DNA from: Mycobacterium paraffinicum | GTDB taxonomy: Bacteria > Actinomycetota > Actinomycetes > Mycobacteriales > Mycobacteriaceae | Assembly: GCF_001907675.1 (NCBI RefSeq) | Contig: NZ_MPNT01000048.1 | Span: forward strand, 1-36,826 | Reading direction: 5' to 3' | DNA: 36,826 nucleotides | Shown here: in pieces, positions 6,433-15,438 of the stretch | Layout of the letters: each line of letters starts with the position of its first letter | Numbering within the stretch: the stretch's first letter is position 1 | Notes under the pieces: model-generated | The model's database searches: none | What the model was told of the DNA's origin: nothing | What the model saw: only the letters and a program-made list of their open reading frames with translations | Translations under genes and position numbers: made by a program

Positions 6433-8767
6433 TTTCGGCTTCCACGTCGACGTAGGGCCGGCCGGACAGGTCGACGGTGACCTGCGCGATGCTGCCTCCG
6501 GTGAACGAGAACGGGGCTTTGTAGCGGCTGCATACCCCCGAGCCGCCGTTGCGCCCGACGGTGATCCCGGCGCCCGCGAGCCCGAACGTTCCGGGATGGG
6601 TTTGCACATCCGCGAGCGTGCCGACCACCTCGTCGTCGACGAACAACGTGACATCGCCCAGCGGCGTGTGGCTGTTGGCTACAGTGCCGGTCCGCGAATA
6701 GCTCGCCCCGAGTAGGTGTTTGCCAAGCGGCACAGCGCCCGATGAGGAGACCACCTGCTGGCGCTCGCCCAGGAAGTTGTAGACGTAATGCAGCCGCCCG
6801 TCCTGGATGAACAGCACGTGCCCGCCGTGCGCGCCGCCCTGCTTGAACAGCACCCCTTCCGCGCCGGTGGTATCGATGGTCACCTCGGCCAGCAGCGAGA
6901 ACGACCTGCCCTGGACTTCGGCGGCGGCGCCGATGCCCACGTCAGCGCAGTCGGGATAGTAGACATAGCTGGTCCGGTTGCCGCCGAGATACGGGCGGGG
7001 CCGCGTCATCGTCTCGATGATGTTCAGGTCCGAAAGCGGCAGCCCGTTGTACTTGGCGGCCTCGGAGAACCACAGCGCCTTGAGTTCTTCCAGTTTGTCC
7101 GGGTGCTCGGCGGCCAGGTCGTGGCACTGGCTGCGGTCGGCCTCGATGTGGAACAGCTCCCAACGGTCCGCGTCGAAATGCGACCAACCGGCCGGCGTCG
7201 CCGCGTGGATGGTGTTGGCGAACCAGCCCTCATGCCAGATGCCGCGGGTGCCGAGCATGGAGTAGAACTGGGTCCGCTTGCCGGTGTCGGCGGCCGGATC
7301 GGCAAGGGCCGCTTTGAAACTCACGCCGTCCAGTGGCTTTTGCGTAATACCCCGCACAGTTTCGGGCGGCGTCATGCCCAGCAGGTCGTAGACGGTGGGC
7401 GTGACGTCGCAGACGTTGACGTAGTTGTCGCGGATCTCGCCATGTGCGGCAACACCGTTGGGCCAGGAGATGATGGCCGTGTCGGCGATGCCGCCCTCGT
7501 GCGAGGCGTACCGTTTGTACAGCTTGTACGGGGTGTTGAACGCCATCGCCCACCCGATCGGGTAATGGTTGTAGGTCTCCGGCCCGCCCAGGTGGTCGAA
7601 CAGCTTCATGCTCTCTTCGACGGTGTCGATGTAGCCGTTGAAGAACTTGCCCTCGTTCACCGAACCGTTGGGGCCGCCCTCCCCGCTGGCGCCGTTGTCG
7701 GAGATCACCACGATGATGGTGTTGTCCAGCTGACCGGATTCCTCCAAATAGTCCAGGATCCGGCCGATTTGGGCGTCGGTGTAGCTCAGGAAGCCGGCGA
7801 ACACCTCGGCCATCCGGGCGAACAGCCTCTGCTCTTCGGAGTTCAGCGAGTCCCACGGCCGCACGGTGTCCTGCAGCGGCCAGGGCTCCCCCTTCGGCCC
7901 CGTCACGTCCGCATACGGGTTGACCGGCGACAGCTCGGTGTCCGGCGGCACGATCCCCATCGACTTCTGGTTCTCCAGCACGATCTCGCGATAGCGCTCG
8001 TAGCCCATGTCGAAGCGGCCGGCATACTTGTCGGCCCATTCGGAGAACACGTGGTGCGGCGCGTGCCCGGCGCCCGGGCACACGTAGGAAAACCACGGCT
8101 TGTCCGGCGCGATCACCTTGGCGTCGCGGATGAACTCGATCGTCTTGTCGGCGAGGTCCTTCGACAGGTGATAGCCGTCTTCCGGCGCGCCCGGCGGGTT
8201 GACCGGATGGTTGTCGTACACCAGGTCGGGGTACCACTGGTCGGTCTCGCCGCCCATGAACCCGTAGAACCGCTCGAACCCGCGCGAGGTCGGCCAATGC
8301 CGTTTCGTCGACGCCAGATTGGACTCCTCGAGCGGCGTCAGGTGCCACTTGCCGACGCAGTACGTGTTGTAGCCGCGCTCGGCGAGCACTTCGGAGAGCA
8401 GTGCGGTGTCGAACGGGATGCGGCCGTTGGCGTTGGGGAACGCGTCGGTGAACTCTTCGATGGTGGCCATGCCGACCGTGGTCGCGTTGCGGCCGGTCAA
8501 CAACGATGCGCGGGTCGGCGAGCACAGCGCGGTGGTGTGGAACTGCGACAGCCGCACACCCCGCTCGGCGATGCGGCTCATCGCCGGCATCTCGACCAGG
8601 CCGCCGAAACAATCCCACGTCGCGATGCCGGTGTCATCCCATACCAAGTAGAGGATGTTGGGCGAATTCTCGGGGGCGGTCGGCGCGGCGTATGGGCCCC
8701 AGTCCGGTTCGGAATCCCGAATATCCAGCTCGATCTTGCCCTCGAAGGCGCGGGAGTCAGGCGACAT
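6407..8767 (-). CDS. atsA: Arylsulfatase AtsA
   Basis: This 786-aa type I sulfatase hydrolyses sulfate esters. The N-terminal block SPNILYLVWDDTGIATWDCF supplies metal ligands (Asp-Asp). The signature LCSPTRASLLTG follows, with Cys82 as the residue oxidised to formylglycine. Further conserved sites are CVGKWHLTP, HAPHHVF and the VVISDNGASGEGG block. After the sulfatase fold, about residues 570-786 form a beta-rich LamG/concanavalin-like tail (KQGGAHGGHVLFIQDGRLHY). I see no signal peptide, so the enzyme is probably cytoplasmic. The start at ATG 8767 gives an N-terminus matching Rv0711 as I recall it (about 787 aa). The open frame up to 8830 is ignored. It sits 115 nt downstream of rpsQ, behind the S10 operon terminator, and overlaps the lipoprotein gene. 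Confidence 0.95.
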   Translation of the reverse strand: MSPDSRAFEGKIELDIRDSEPDWGPYAAPTAPENSPNILYLVWDDTGIATWDCFGGLVEMPAMSRIAERGVRLSQFHTTALCSPTRASLLTGRNATTVGMATIEEFTDAFPNANGRIPFDTALLSEVLAERGYNTYCVGKWHLTPLEESNLASTKRHWPTSRGFERFYGFMGGETDQWYPDLVYDNHPVNPPGAPEDGYHLSKDLADKTIEFIRDAKVIAPDKPWFSYVCPGAGHAPHHVFSEWADKYAGRFDMGYERYREIVLENQKSMGIVPPDTELSPVNPYADVTGPKGEPWPLQDTVRPWDSLNSEEQRLFARMAEVFAGFLSYTDAQIGRILDYLEESGQLDNTIIVVISDNGASGEGGPNGSVNEGKFFNGYIDTVEESMKLFDHLGGPETYNHYPIGWAMAFNTPYKLYKRYASHEGGIADTAIISWPNGVAAHGEIRDNYVNVCDVTPTVYDLLGMTPPETVRGITQKPLDGVSFKAALADPAADTGKRTQFYSMLGTRGIWHEGWFANTIHAATPAGWSHFDADRWELFHIEADRSQCHDLAAEHPDKLEELKALWFSEAAKYNGLPLSDLNIIETMTRPRPYLGGNRTSYVYYPDCADVGIGAAAEVQGRSFSLLAEVTIDTTGAEGVLFKQGGAHGGHVLFIQDGRLHYVYNFLGERQQVVSSSGAVPLGKHLLGASYSRTGTVANSHTPLGDVTLFVDDEVVGTLADVQTHPGTFGLAGAGITVGRNGGSGVCSRYKAPFSFTGGSIAQVTVDLSGRPYVDVEAEIALAFSRD

Positions 8768-8836
8768 GCGCCGAGAGTAACGCGGCGGCGAAAATTCCGA
8801 TCGCTTTTCGCGGACCGCCACCCCTCGCAAAGCAAG

Positions 8837-8864
8837 ACGCCCGGGACCACCGGGCCCCGGGCGT
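8837..8864 (-). terminator. Terminator at the end of the S10 operon
   Basis: The arms ACGCCCGGG (8837-8845) and CCCGGGCGT (8856-8864) form a 9-bp perfect stem with a 10-nt loop. It lies 18 nt downstream of the rpsQ stop. On the minus strand the stem is followed by CTTGCTTTGCG, a short T-containing tail typical of high-GC terminators. It should separate the S10 operon from atsA. Confidence 0.65.
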
Positions 8865-8882
8865 TTCGATGTCGCTTCGCTG

Positions 8883-9215
8883 CTACTTGGCCTTCTCCAG
8901 GATTTCGACGAGCCGCCACCGCTTGGTGGCCGACGTCGGGCGCGTCTCCATCAGCGAGACGCGGTCGCCGATGCCCGCGGTGCTGTTCTCGTCGTGCGCC
9001 TTCACCTTCTTGGTGGTGCGGATGATCTTGCCGTACAGCGGGTGCCGCACGCGGTCTTCGAGCTCGACGACGATGGTCTTCTGCATCTTGTCACTCACCA
9101 CATAGCCGATGCGCACCTTGCGCCGGCCGCGCACCTTGGGGTTGGCCGGAGTGTGCTTGGGGCCCTTCTCTTTCGAGCCGGCGTCCTTCGCGGCCGCCTT
9201 CTTCGCTTCTGCCAT
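8883..9215 (-). CDS. rpsQ: 30S ribosomal protein S17
   Basis: The product is 110 aa. The core [20 protein letters not shown], the [20 protein letters not shown] block and the C-terminal [20 protein letters not shown] are diagnostic of S17, a primary 16S rRNA binder. An N-terminal Lys/Ala-rich extension of about 30 residues precedes the core, as is usual in actinobacteria. The ATG at 9215 overlaps the TGA of rpmC by one base, with AAGGAA suitably upstream. A GTG one codon earlier (9218) is possible. It is the last gene of the S10 operon before the hairpin at 8837. Confidence 0.97.
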   Translation of the reverse strand: MAEAKKAAAKDAGSKEKGPKHTPANPKVRGRRKVRIGYVVSDKMQKTIVVELEDRVRHPLYGKIIRTTKKVKAHDENSTAGIGDRVSLMETRPTSATKRWRLVEILEKAK

Positions 9216-9448
9216 CACGATTCCTTACCGTCGGGCCCGGAAGCCAGGCCCAGTTCTCGTTCGCGCAGCACGGTGTAGACGCGCGCGATCTCCTGCCGCA
9301 CCGTGCGCAGCCGGCGGTTGTTGGTGAGCTGCCCGGTCGCCATCTGGAAGCGAAGGTTGAACAGCTCCTCCTTCGACTCGCGCAGACGCTCGGTCAGCTC
9401 CTCGTCGGTGAGCTCCCGCAGTTCGCCAGGCGAAATTCCCACTGCCAT
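9215..9448 (-). CDS. rpmC: 50S ribosomal protein L29
   Basis: The product is 77 aa. The L29 pattern [20 protein letters not shown], then [20 protein letters not shown] and [16 protein letters not shown], shows the two long antiparallel helices of the family. L29 sits near the exit of the peptide tunnel. The ATG at 9448 overlaps the rplP stop in an ATGA arrangement, and its own TGA overlaps the rpsQ start. The longer open frame upstream is the rplP region in another frame and was not used. Confidence 0.97.
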   Translation of the reverse strand: MAVGISPGELRELTDEELTERLRESKEELFNLRFQMATGQLTNNRRLRTVRQEIARVYTVLRERELGLASGPDGKES

Positions 9449-9864
9449 CAGAACTGATCCTCTCGAGTCACGATGCGTGCCTTGATCGGCAACTTGTGGA
9501 TTGCACGGGTGAGGGCCGCCCGGGCGACCTGCTCGTTGGGGTAGCTCAGCTCGAACAGCACGCGGCCCGGCTTGACGTTGACGACCCACCATTCCGGGGA
9601 GCCCTTACCCGAACCCATCCGCGTCTCGGCGGGCTTCTTGGTCAGCGGGCGGTCCGGGAAGACGTTGATCCACACCTTGCCACCACGCTTGATGTGGCGG
9701 TTGATGGCGATACGGGCGGACTCGATCTGCCGGTTGGTGACGTAGGCGTGCTCGAGCGCCTGAATGCCGTAGTCACCGAAGTTCACCGCCGTGCCGCCGC
9801 TGGCGATGCCGCGCTGACGGGGGTGGTGCTGCTTACGGTGTTTAACCCTGCGGGGAATCAACAT
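9448..9864 (-). CDS. rplP: 50S ribosomal protein L16
   Basis: The product is 138 aa, the usual length. Its start [19 protein letters not shown], the [20 protein letters not shown] block and the C-terminal [14 protein letters not shown] are characteristic. L16 binds 23S rRNA near the peptidyl-transferase centre. The gene lies 3 nt after rpsC, with the SD-like GGAGAGC, and its stop overlaps rpmC. Nothing is unusual in the sequence. Confidence 0.98.
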   Translation of the reverse strand: MLIPRRVKHRKQHHPRQRGIASGGTAVNFGDYGIQALEHAYVTNRQIESARIAINRHIKRGGKVWINVFPDRPLTKKPAETRMGSGKGSPEWWVVNVKPGRVLFELSYPNEQVARAALTRAIHKLPIKARIVTREDQF

Positions 9865-9867
9865 GAT

Positions 9868-11230
<1,363 letters not shown>

Positions 11231-11234
<4 letters not shown>

Positions 11235-11512
11235 CGCCGTTTGGCCTTCCGGTCGTCCTTGATGTGTCCCTTGAAGGTGCGCGTCGGCGCGAACTCACCA
11301 AGCTTGTGACCGACCATCGCCTCGGTGACGAACACCGGGACGTGCTTGCGCCCGTCGTGGACGGCGAAGGTGTGGCCGATGAAGTCCGGGATGATCGTCG
11401 AACGCCGGGACCAGGTCTTGATGACCTGCTTGGTGTTCTTCTCGTTCTGCGTGTCCACCTTCTTGAGCAGGTGGTCGTCGACGAACGGGCCCTTCTTCAG
11501 GCTGCGTGGCAT
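11231..11512 (-). CDS. rpsS: 30S ribosomal protein S19
   Basis: The product is 93 aa, the normal length. [20 protein letters not shown], the [20 protein letters not shown] core and [18 protein letters not shown] are textbook S19. The protein forms a complex with S13 in the 30S head. The gene lies 19 nt after rplB in the S10 operon and overlaps rplV by the ATGA arrangement. Confidence 0.98.
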
Positions 11513-11531
11513 GTGCTACTCCTGAGCTTCC

Positions 11532-12374
11532 CTAGCGACCGTGCTTCTTGCCGGTGCGACGGCGCCGGACGATGAGTTTGTTGCTGGCCTTGTTCGGGTG
11601 GCGGGTGCGGCCCTCCGGCTTGCCCCACGGGCTCACCGGGTGCCGGCCACCGGAGGTCTTACCCTCACCACCACCGTGCGGGTGGTCCACCGGGTTCATG
11701 ACCACACCGCGGACCGAGGGGCGCTTGCCCTTCCACCGCATCCGGCCGGCCTTGCCCCAGTTGATGTTTGCCTGCTCGGCGTTGCCCACCTCACCGACCG
11801 TGGCGCGGCAGCGCACGTCGACGCGGCGGATCTCACCGCTGGGCATACGCAGCGACGCGTAGGTGCCCTCCTTGCCGAGCAACTGGATGCTCGAACCGGC
11901 GGACCGCGCCAGCTTGGCGCCACCGCCCGGCCGCAGCTCCACGGCGTGGATCACGGTACCGGCCGGGATGTTGCGCAGCGGCAGGTTGTTGCCCGGCTTG
12001 ATGTCGGCGTTCGCGCCCGACTCCACCACGTCGCCCTGCGAAAGGCCCTGCGGCGCGATGATGTAACGCTTCTCGCCGTCCAGGAAGTGCAGCAGCGCGA
12101 TGTTGGCGGTGCGGTTGGGGTCGTACTCGATGTGCGCGACCTTGGCGTTGACGCCGTCCTTGTCGTTACGACGGAAGTCGATCACCCGGTAGGCGCGCTT
12201 GTGGCCACCGCCCTTGTGCCGGGTGGTGATGCGGCCGTGCGCGTTACGGCCACCGTGGCCGTGCAGCGGGCGCACCAACGACTTCTCCGGCTCCGACCGG
12301 GTCACCTCGGCGAAGTCGGACACGCTGGAGCCACGACGGCCCGGGCTCGTCGGCTTGTACTTGCGAATTGCCAT
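11532..12374 (-). CDS. rplB: 50S ribosomal protein L2
   Basis: The product is 280 aa. It begins [20 protein letters not shown]. It contains [20 protein letters not shown], the [20 protein letters not shown] segment and the highly conserved [20 protein letters not shown] (the HPHGGG motif contributes the conserved His near the peptidyl-transferase centre). Length and termini are normal. It is cotranscribed between rplW (22-nt gap) and rpsS. The ribosome binding site is weak (AGAAAG). Confidence 0.98.
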   Translation of the reverse strand: MAIRKYKPTSPGRRGSSVSDFAEVTRSEPEKSLVRPLHGHGGRNAHGRITTRHKGGGHKRAYRVIDFRRNDKDGVNAKVAHIEYDPNRTANIALLHFLDGEKRYIIAPQGLSQGDVVESGANADIKPGNNLPLRNIPAGTVIHAVELRPGGGAKLARSAGSSIQLLGKEGTYASLRMPSGEIRRVDVRCRATVGEVGNAEQANINWGKAGRMRWKGKRPSVRGVVMNPVDHPHGGGEGKTSGGRHPVSPWGKPEGRTRHPNKASNKLIVRRRRTGKKHGR

Positions 12375-12396
12375 GTCTAATCAGGTCTTTCTCTCG

Positions 12397-12699
12397 CTAG
12401 GCCGGGGCCCCGAACAGGTCGATCGGCTTGCTACCCGGCGCCAGCGTGACGATGGCCCGCTTGGTGCCCTTGCGCTTGCCGTATCCGGTCCTGGTGCGCT
12501 TGCGCTTGCCCTGCCGGTTCGCGGTGTTCACCGACGCGACCTTGACGGAGAAGATCTTCTCAATGGCGATCTTGATCTGCGTCTTGTTCGAATCGGGGTG
12601 CACCACAAAGGTGTACACGTTCTCATCCAGCAGCCCGTAGGACTTCTCCGAGATGACCGGGGCGAGGATGATGTCGCGGGGGTCGGTGATGGTTGCCAT
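12397..12699 (-). CDS. rplW: 50S ribosomal protein L23
   Basis: The product is 100 aa. The pattern [40 protein letters not shown] and [20 protein letters not shown] is diagnostic of L23. It sits at the tunnel exit and docks trigger factor and SRP. The gene starts immediately after the rplD stop with no intergenic base, so it probably depends on re-initiation or coupling. Confidence 0.98.
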   Translation of the reverse strand: MATITDPRDIILAPVISEKSYGLLDENVYTFVVHPDSNKTQIKIAIEKIFSVKVASVNTANRQGKRKRTRTGYGKRKGTKRAIVTLAPGSKPIDLFGAPA

Positions 12700-13356
12700 C
12701 TACGCCGAAACCTCCTCGGTGCTAGCGGTGTTGCCACCGATGTAGGCGTTGAGGGCCTCGACGCTGAAAACCACGTCGTCGGAGCGCAGCACGTCATAGG
12801 TGTTGAGCTGATCGGGCGTCAGGATGTGGACACCCGGCAGGTTGCGCACGCTCTTGGCGCCGGCCTCGTCGCTGCGACCGATCACGATCAGCACCTTCTT
12901 GCGATCGGTCAGCGTGCCCAGGAACGCCTTGGCGCTCTTTGTGGAAGGCGTCTGGCCCGTCACCAGCTCGGTGACCGCGTGGATGCGGCCGCTGCGCGCC
13001 CGGTCGGACAACGCGCCGCGCAACGCCGCGACGATCATCTTCTTCGGGGTGCGCTGGGAGTAGTCGCGCGGCTTCGGGCCGTGCACGACGCCACCGCCGG
13101 TGAATTGCGGGGCCCGCGTCGAACCCTGACGGGCACGACCGGTTCCCTTCTGCCGGTACGGCTTCCGCCCACCGCCGCTGACCTCGCCGCGGGTCTTGGT
13201 CGAGTGCGTACCCTGACGCGCCGCCGCCCGCTGCGCGGTGACCACCTGGTGCATCAGCGCGATATTGGCCGGGGCGTCGAACAATTCGGCCGGCAACTCG
13301 ACGGAGCCCTCGACCTTGCCGTCCGGCGTCTTCACGTCGATCTTGAGTGCAGCCAT
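12700..13356 (-). CDS. rplD: 50S ribosomal protein L4
   Basis: The product is 218 aa. It shows [20 protein letters not shown], the extended tunnel loop [20 protein letters not shown] and the C-terminal [20 protein letters not shown]. In E. coli, L4 represses the S10 operon through its leader. Whether this holds in mycobacteria is not established, but the leader upstream of rpsJ here is long and structured. The ATG overlaps the rplC TAA by one base. Confidence 0.98.
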   Translation of the reverse strand: MAALKIDVKTPDGKVEGSVELPAELFDAPANIALMHQVVTAQRAAARQGTHSTKTRGEVSGGGRKPYRQKGTGRARQGSTRAPQFTGGGVVHGPKPRDYSQRTPKKMIVAALRGALSDRARSGRIHAVTELVTGQTPSTKSAKAFLGTLTDRKKVLIVIGRSDEAGAKSVRNLPGVHILTPDQLNTYDVLRSDDVVFSVEALNAYIGGNTASTEEVSA

Positions 13357-14009
13357 TACTTCTCACCTCGTTTGATCGCGCTGCGGACCACCACGAGCCC
13401 ACCGGTGCGACCGGGGACCGCGCCCTTGATCAACAGCACGCCGTTCTCGGCATCGACCTTGTGCACCACCAGGTTCTGGACCGTCACCCGGTCGTTGCCC
13501 ATCCGGCCCGCCATCCGGGTGCCCTTGAACACCCGGGCGGGAGTGGCGCAGCCACCGATGGAACCCGGCCGGCGGTGGACCGCCTGCGCACCGTGGCTGG
13601 CGCCCTGGCCGCGGAAGCCGTGGCGCTTCATGGTGCCGGCGAAGCCCTTCCCCTTGGAGGTTCCGGTCACGTCGACATAGGCGCCGTCGGCGAAGATCTC
13701 CGCCGTCAGCTCCTGGCCGACCTCGTACTCGCCCGCCGCGGCCTCGTCGTCCAGCCGCAGCTCGGCGAGGTGCCGGCGCGGGTTGACGCCCGCGGCGCTG
13801 TACTGCCCGGTCACCGGCTTGTTCACCTTGCGCGGGCTGATCTCGCCGTACGCCAGCTGAACGGCGCTGTAACCGTCACGCTCGGGGGTGCGGATCCGGG
13901 TGACCACATTGGGCCCCGCTTTGACCACCGTCACCGGGACGACCCGGTTGTTCTCGTCGAACACCTGCGTCATGCCCAGCTTGGTACCCAGAATGCCTTT
14001 TCTTGCCAT
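13356..14009 (-). CDS. rplC: 50S ribosomal protein L3
   Basis: The product is 217 aa. It begins [20 protein letters not shown]. The loop region [20 protein letters not shown] and [20 protein letters not shown] reaches the peptidyl-transferase centre. The Cys in GGCATP corresponds to the position where a Cys-to-Arg change (C154R in M. tuberculosis numbering) gives linezolid resistance; it is the wild-type Cys here. The gene starts 14 nt after rpsJ. Confidence 0.98.
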   Translation of the reverse strand: MARKGILGTKLGMTQVFDENNRVVPVTVVKAGPNVVTRIRTPERDGYSAVQLAYGEISPRKVNKPVTGQYSAAGVNPRRHLAELRLDDEAAAGEYEVGQELTAEIFADGAYVDVTGTSKGKGFAGTMKRHGFRGQGASHGAQAVHRRPGSIGGCATPARVFKGTRMAGRMGNDRVTVQNLVVHKVDAENGVLLIKGAVPGRTGGLVVVRSAIKRGEK

Positions 14010-14023
14010 GAGCTCTGGATCTC

Positions 14024-14329
14024 CTACTGGATGTTGACGTCGACACTGGCCGGAAGGTCGATGCGCATCAGCGCGTCGACGGTCTTCGGCGTCGGGTCGA
14101 GGATGTCGATCAGCCGCTTGTGAGTACGCATCTCGAAGTGCTCCCGCGAGTCCTTGTACTTATGCGGAGAGCGGATGACGCAATACACGTTCTTCTCAGT
14201 CGGCAGCGGCACCGGACCTACGACACTGGCACCCGTGCGGACGACGGTCTCGACGATTTTGCGCGCCGATGCGTCGATGGCCTCATGGTCGTAGGCCTTG
14301 AGCCTGATGCGGATCTTCTGTCCCGCCAC
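14024..14329 (-). CDS. rpsJ: 30S ribosomal protein S10 (NusE)
   Basis: The product is 101 aa, the normal length, from the GTG at 14329 with AGGAGAAGC directly upstream. [20 protein letters not shown], the [20 protein letters not shown] block and [20 protein letters not shown] identify S10. It also acts as NusE in transcription antitermination. It is the first gene of the operon. The much longer open frame to 14779 is leader sequence without coding signals. Confidence 0.98.
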   Translation of the reverse strand: MAGQKIRIRLKAYDHEAIDASARKIVETVVRTGASVVGPVPLPTEKNVYCVIRSPHKYKDSREHFEMRTHKRLIDILDPTPKTVDALMRIDLPASVDVNIQ

Positions 14330-14600
14330 GCTTCTCCTACCCTCACTCCACTTACAAAAATCCGTGTCCGGACCTGGTGCTCCCAGCGCGCTGATCGGCC
14401 CTGGCCGATCGAGCGTCGCGCCGGATACTGCGCCGCTGTTTACCTGTCGTGGTCCACCGGCCCCCGCGGTCGGGTGTGTCACCCTCACGCAGCCTGGACC
14501 GCGGCGAAATTGTCGCGCTCCAAGGATGGGACCGGACGCGCCCGTTTTGGGCGCTGGTCGTATGCCCGACCAGGCGCGAACCTGGCCCAAGGCAACCTGA
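14330..14600 (-). promoter_or_regulatory. Structured S10 operon leader
   Basis: About 265 nt separate the predicted transcription start from the rpsJ GTG. Two hairpins stand out. At 14393-14410 GATCGGCC-CT-GGCCGATC is an 8-bp perfect stem; CGCT/AGCG extend it across a one-base bulge. At 14538-14554 GCGCCC-N5-GGGCGC forms a second stem. Neither is followed by a T run, so they do not look like plain terminators. They could be a ribosomal-protein binding leader, as L4 uses in E. coli, but the fold and its ligand are inferred. Confidence 0.45.
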
Positions 14601-14602
14601 AC

Positions 14603-14631
14603 AGTATGCCCTAGATCATGAGATTGGCCAA
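14603..14631 (-). promoter_or_regulatory. Candidate promoter of the S10 operon
   Basis: On the minus strand, TTGGCC (14631-14626) is followed after exactly 17 bp by CATACT (14608-14603). This is a good match to the mycobacterial housekeeping sigma-factor pattern. An A-tract (minus strand of 14658-14663) lies about 27 bp upstream of the -35 and could act as an UP-like element. Transcription would start near 14596. Confidence 0.55.
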
Positions 14632-14688
14632 ATCCCGGGCGCAGGCCGCCGACCTGCTTTTTTAGGGTCTTAGAGCACCTGCGCGGCC

Positions 14689-15342
14689 TCAGGCACCGGC
14701 CGGTTCGACGTTCGCGGCGTCTGCCCGGTTGCGTGCGCGCTGTACATGGAGGAAACCGTCGACCGAGGCGAGCGCGCACTCGCGGTAATCGAAGTCGGGC
14801 AGCGTGGACAGGCGGCCCAGCACGAGGGGCCCGATGAGCATCGCGATGGCCAGCGACCGGTCCACCTCGCCCAGCTCGGCGGCCTCGGGGCTGTCGAAGA
14901 TGGCGTCGAACGGCGCGGCGTACTGCTGGGCGATGCGCTCACGCAGTGTCGTGATCGCCGTGCTGTTGACGGCGCAGTCGCGGGGGTCCGGCAGCTCGTC
15001 GAGGTCGCGGCCCATGGACAACCAGGACATGGCCGTCATCAGCGCCGGCGCCTGCGCCACCGACTCGGCCTGGGCCAGCACCACCGCCACCAGGCGATCC
15101 CGCAGCGAACCCTCGGCCGGCGGCGTGGGGGACGGGGGGATGAGGCTGTTGAAGGCGGCTGCCAGCAGATCGTTTCCGCTCGGGAAGTGGCGATACAGCG
15201 TGGCCCTGGCTACGTTCGCGGTACGGGTGACCGCGTCGACGGTCACCGCGCTGGGACCCCCCGAACGCAGCAGCGTGGCGGCGGCCTCGAGCAAACGGGC
15301 CCGCGAACGCGCTGGACGGGGATCGGTAGTACCGCCGGTAAT
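14689..15342 (-). CDS. TetR-family repressor, probably of the adjacent drug exporter
   Basis: The N-terminal helix-turn-helix is clear: [20 protein letters not shown], then [21 protein letters not shown] ligand-binding C-terminal half of TetR type follows. No ATG, GTG or TTG occurs in frame between the upstream stop and the middle of helix 1. The TTG at 15294 would delete the first half of that helix. The ATT at 15342 gives 217 aa and an N-terminus of normal length, with GGGAGG ideally placed upstream (15351-15358), so I take it as a probable rare start. A GTG at 15352 is in the wrong frame. The gene is divergent from the MFS exporter at 15439, with two matching operators between them, the classic local-repressor arrangement. 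Confidence 0.82.
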   Translation of the reverse strand: MTGGTTDPRPARSRARLLEAAATLLRSGGPSAVTVDAVTRTANVARATLYRHFPSGNDLLAAAFNSLIPPSPTPPAEGSLRDRLVAVVLAQAESVAQAPALMTAMSWLSMGRDLDELPDPRDCAVNSTAITTLRERIAQQYAAPFDAIFDSPEAAELGEVDRSLAIAMLIGPLVLGRLSTLPDFDYRECALASVDGFLHVQRARNRADAANVEPAGA

Positions 15343-15369
15343 TGTGACGCACCTCCCTGTTTGGAAACG

Positions 15370-15402
15370 AGACTATCCGTCTACCTCCAAGACCATTAGT
15401 CT
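15370..15402. promoter_or_regulatory. Twin TetR operators AGAC-N5-GTCT
   Basis: AGACTATCCGTCT at 15370-15382 and AGACCATTAGTCT at 15390-15402 share the inverted half-sites AGAC/GTCT with a five-base spacer. Their centres are 20 bp apart, nearly two helical turns. The outer flanks also mirror each other (CGAGACTA at 15368-15375 and TAGTCTCG at 15397-15404). They lie between the divergent starts of the TetR gene and the MFS gene, so one repressor could control both. Confidence 0.7.
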
Positions 15403-15438
15403 CGAAACTCTCCCAACGCCACCGTGAGGAGGCGCATC

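Noticed and set aside
6788..9025. A 745-codon plus-strand open frame across atsA
   Set aside because: It is antisense to the clearly conserved atsA and rpsQ, and its product is low-complexity Arg/Gly/Val-rich with no domain.
14641..14663. Short hairpin GCAGG-N7-CCTGC followed by TTTTTT on the plus strand
   Set aside because: It has the form of a terminator, but the stem is only 5 bp and no plus-strand gene ends here. The A-tract on the other strand is better explained as an upstream promoter element.
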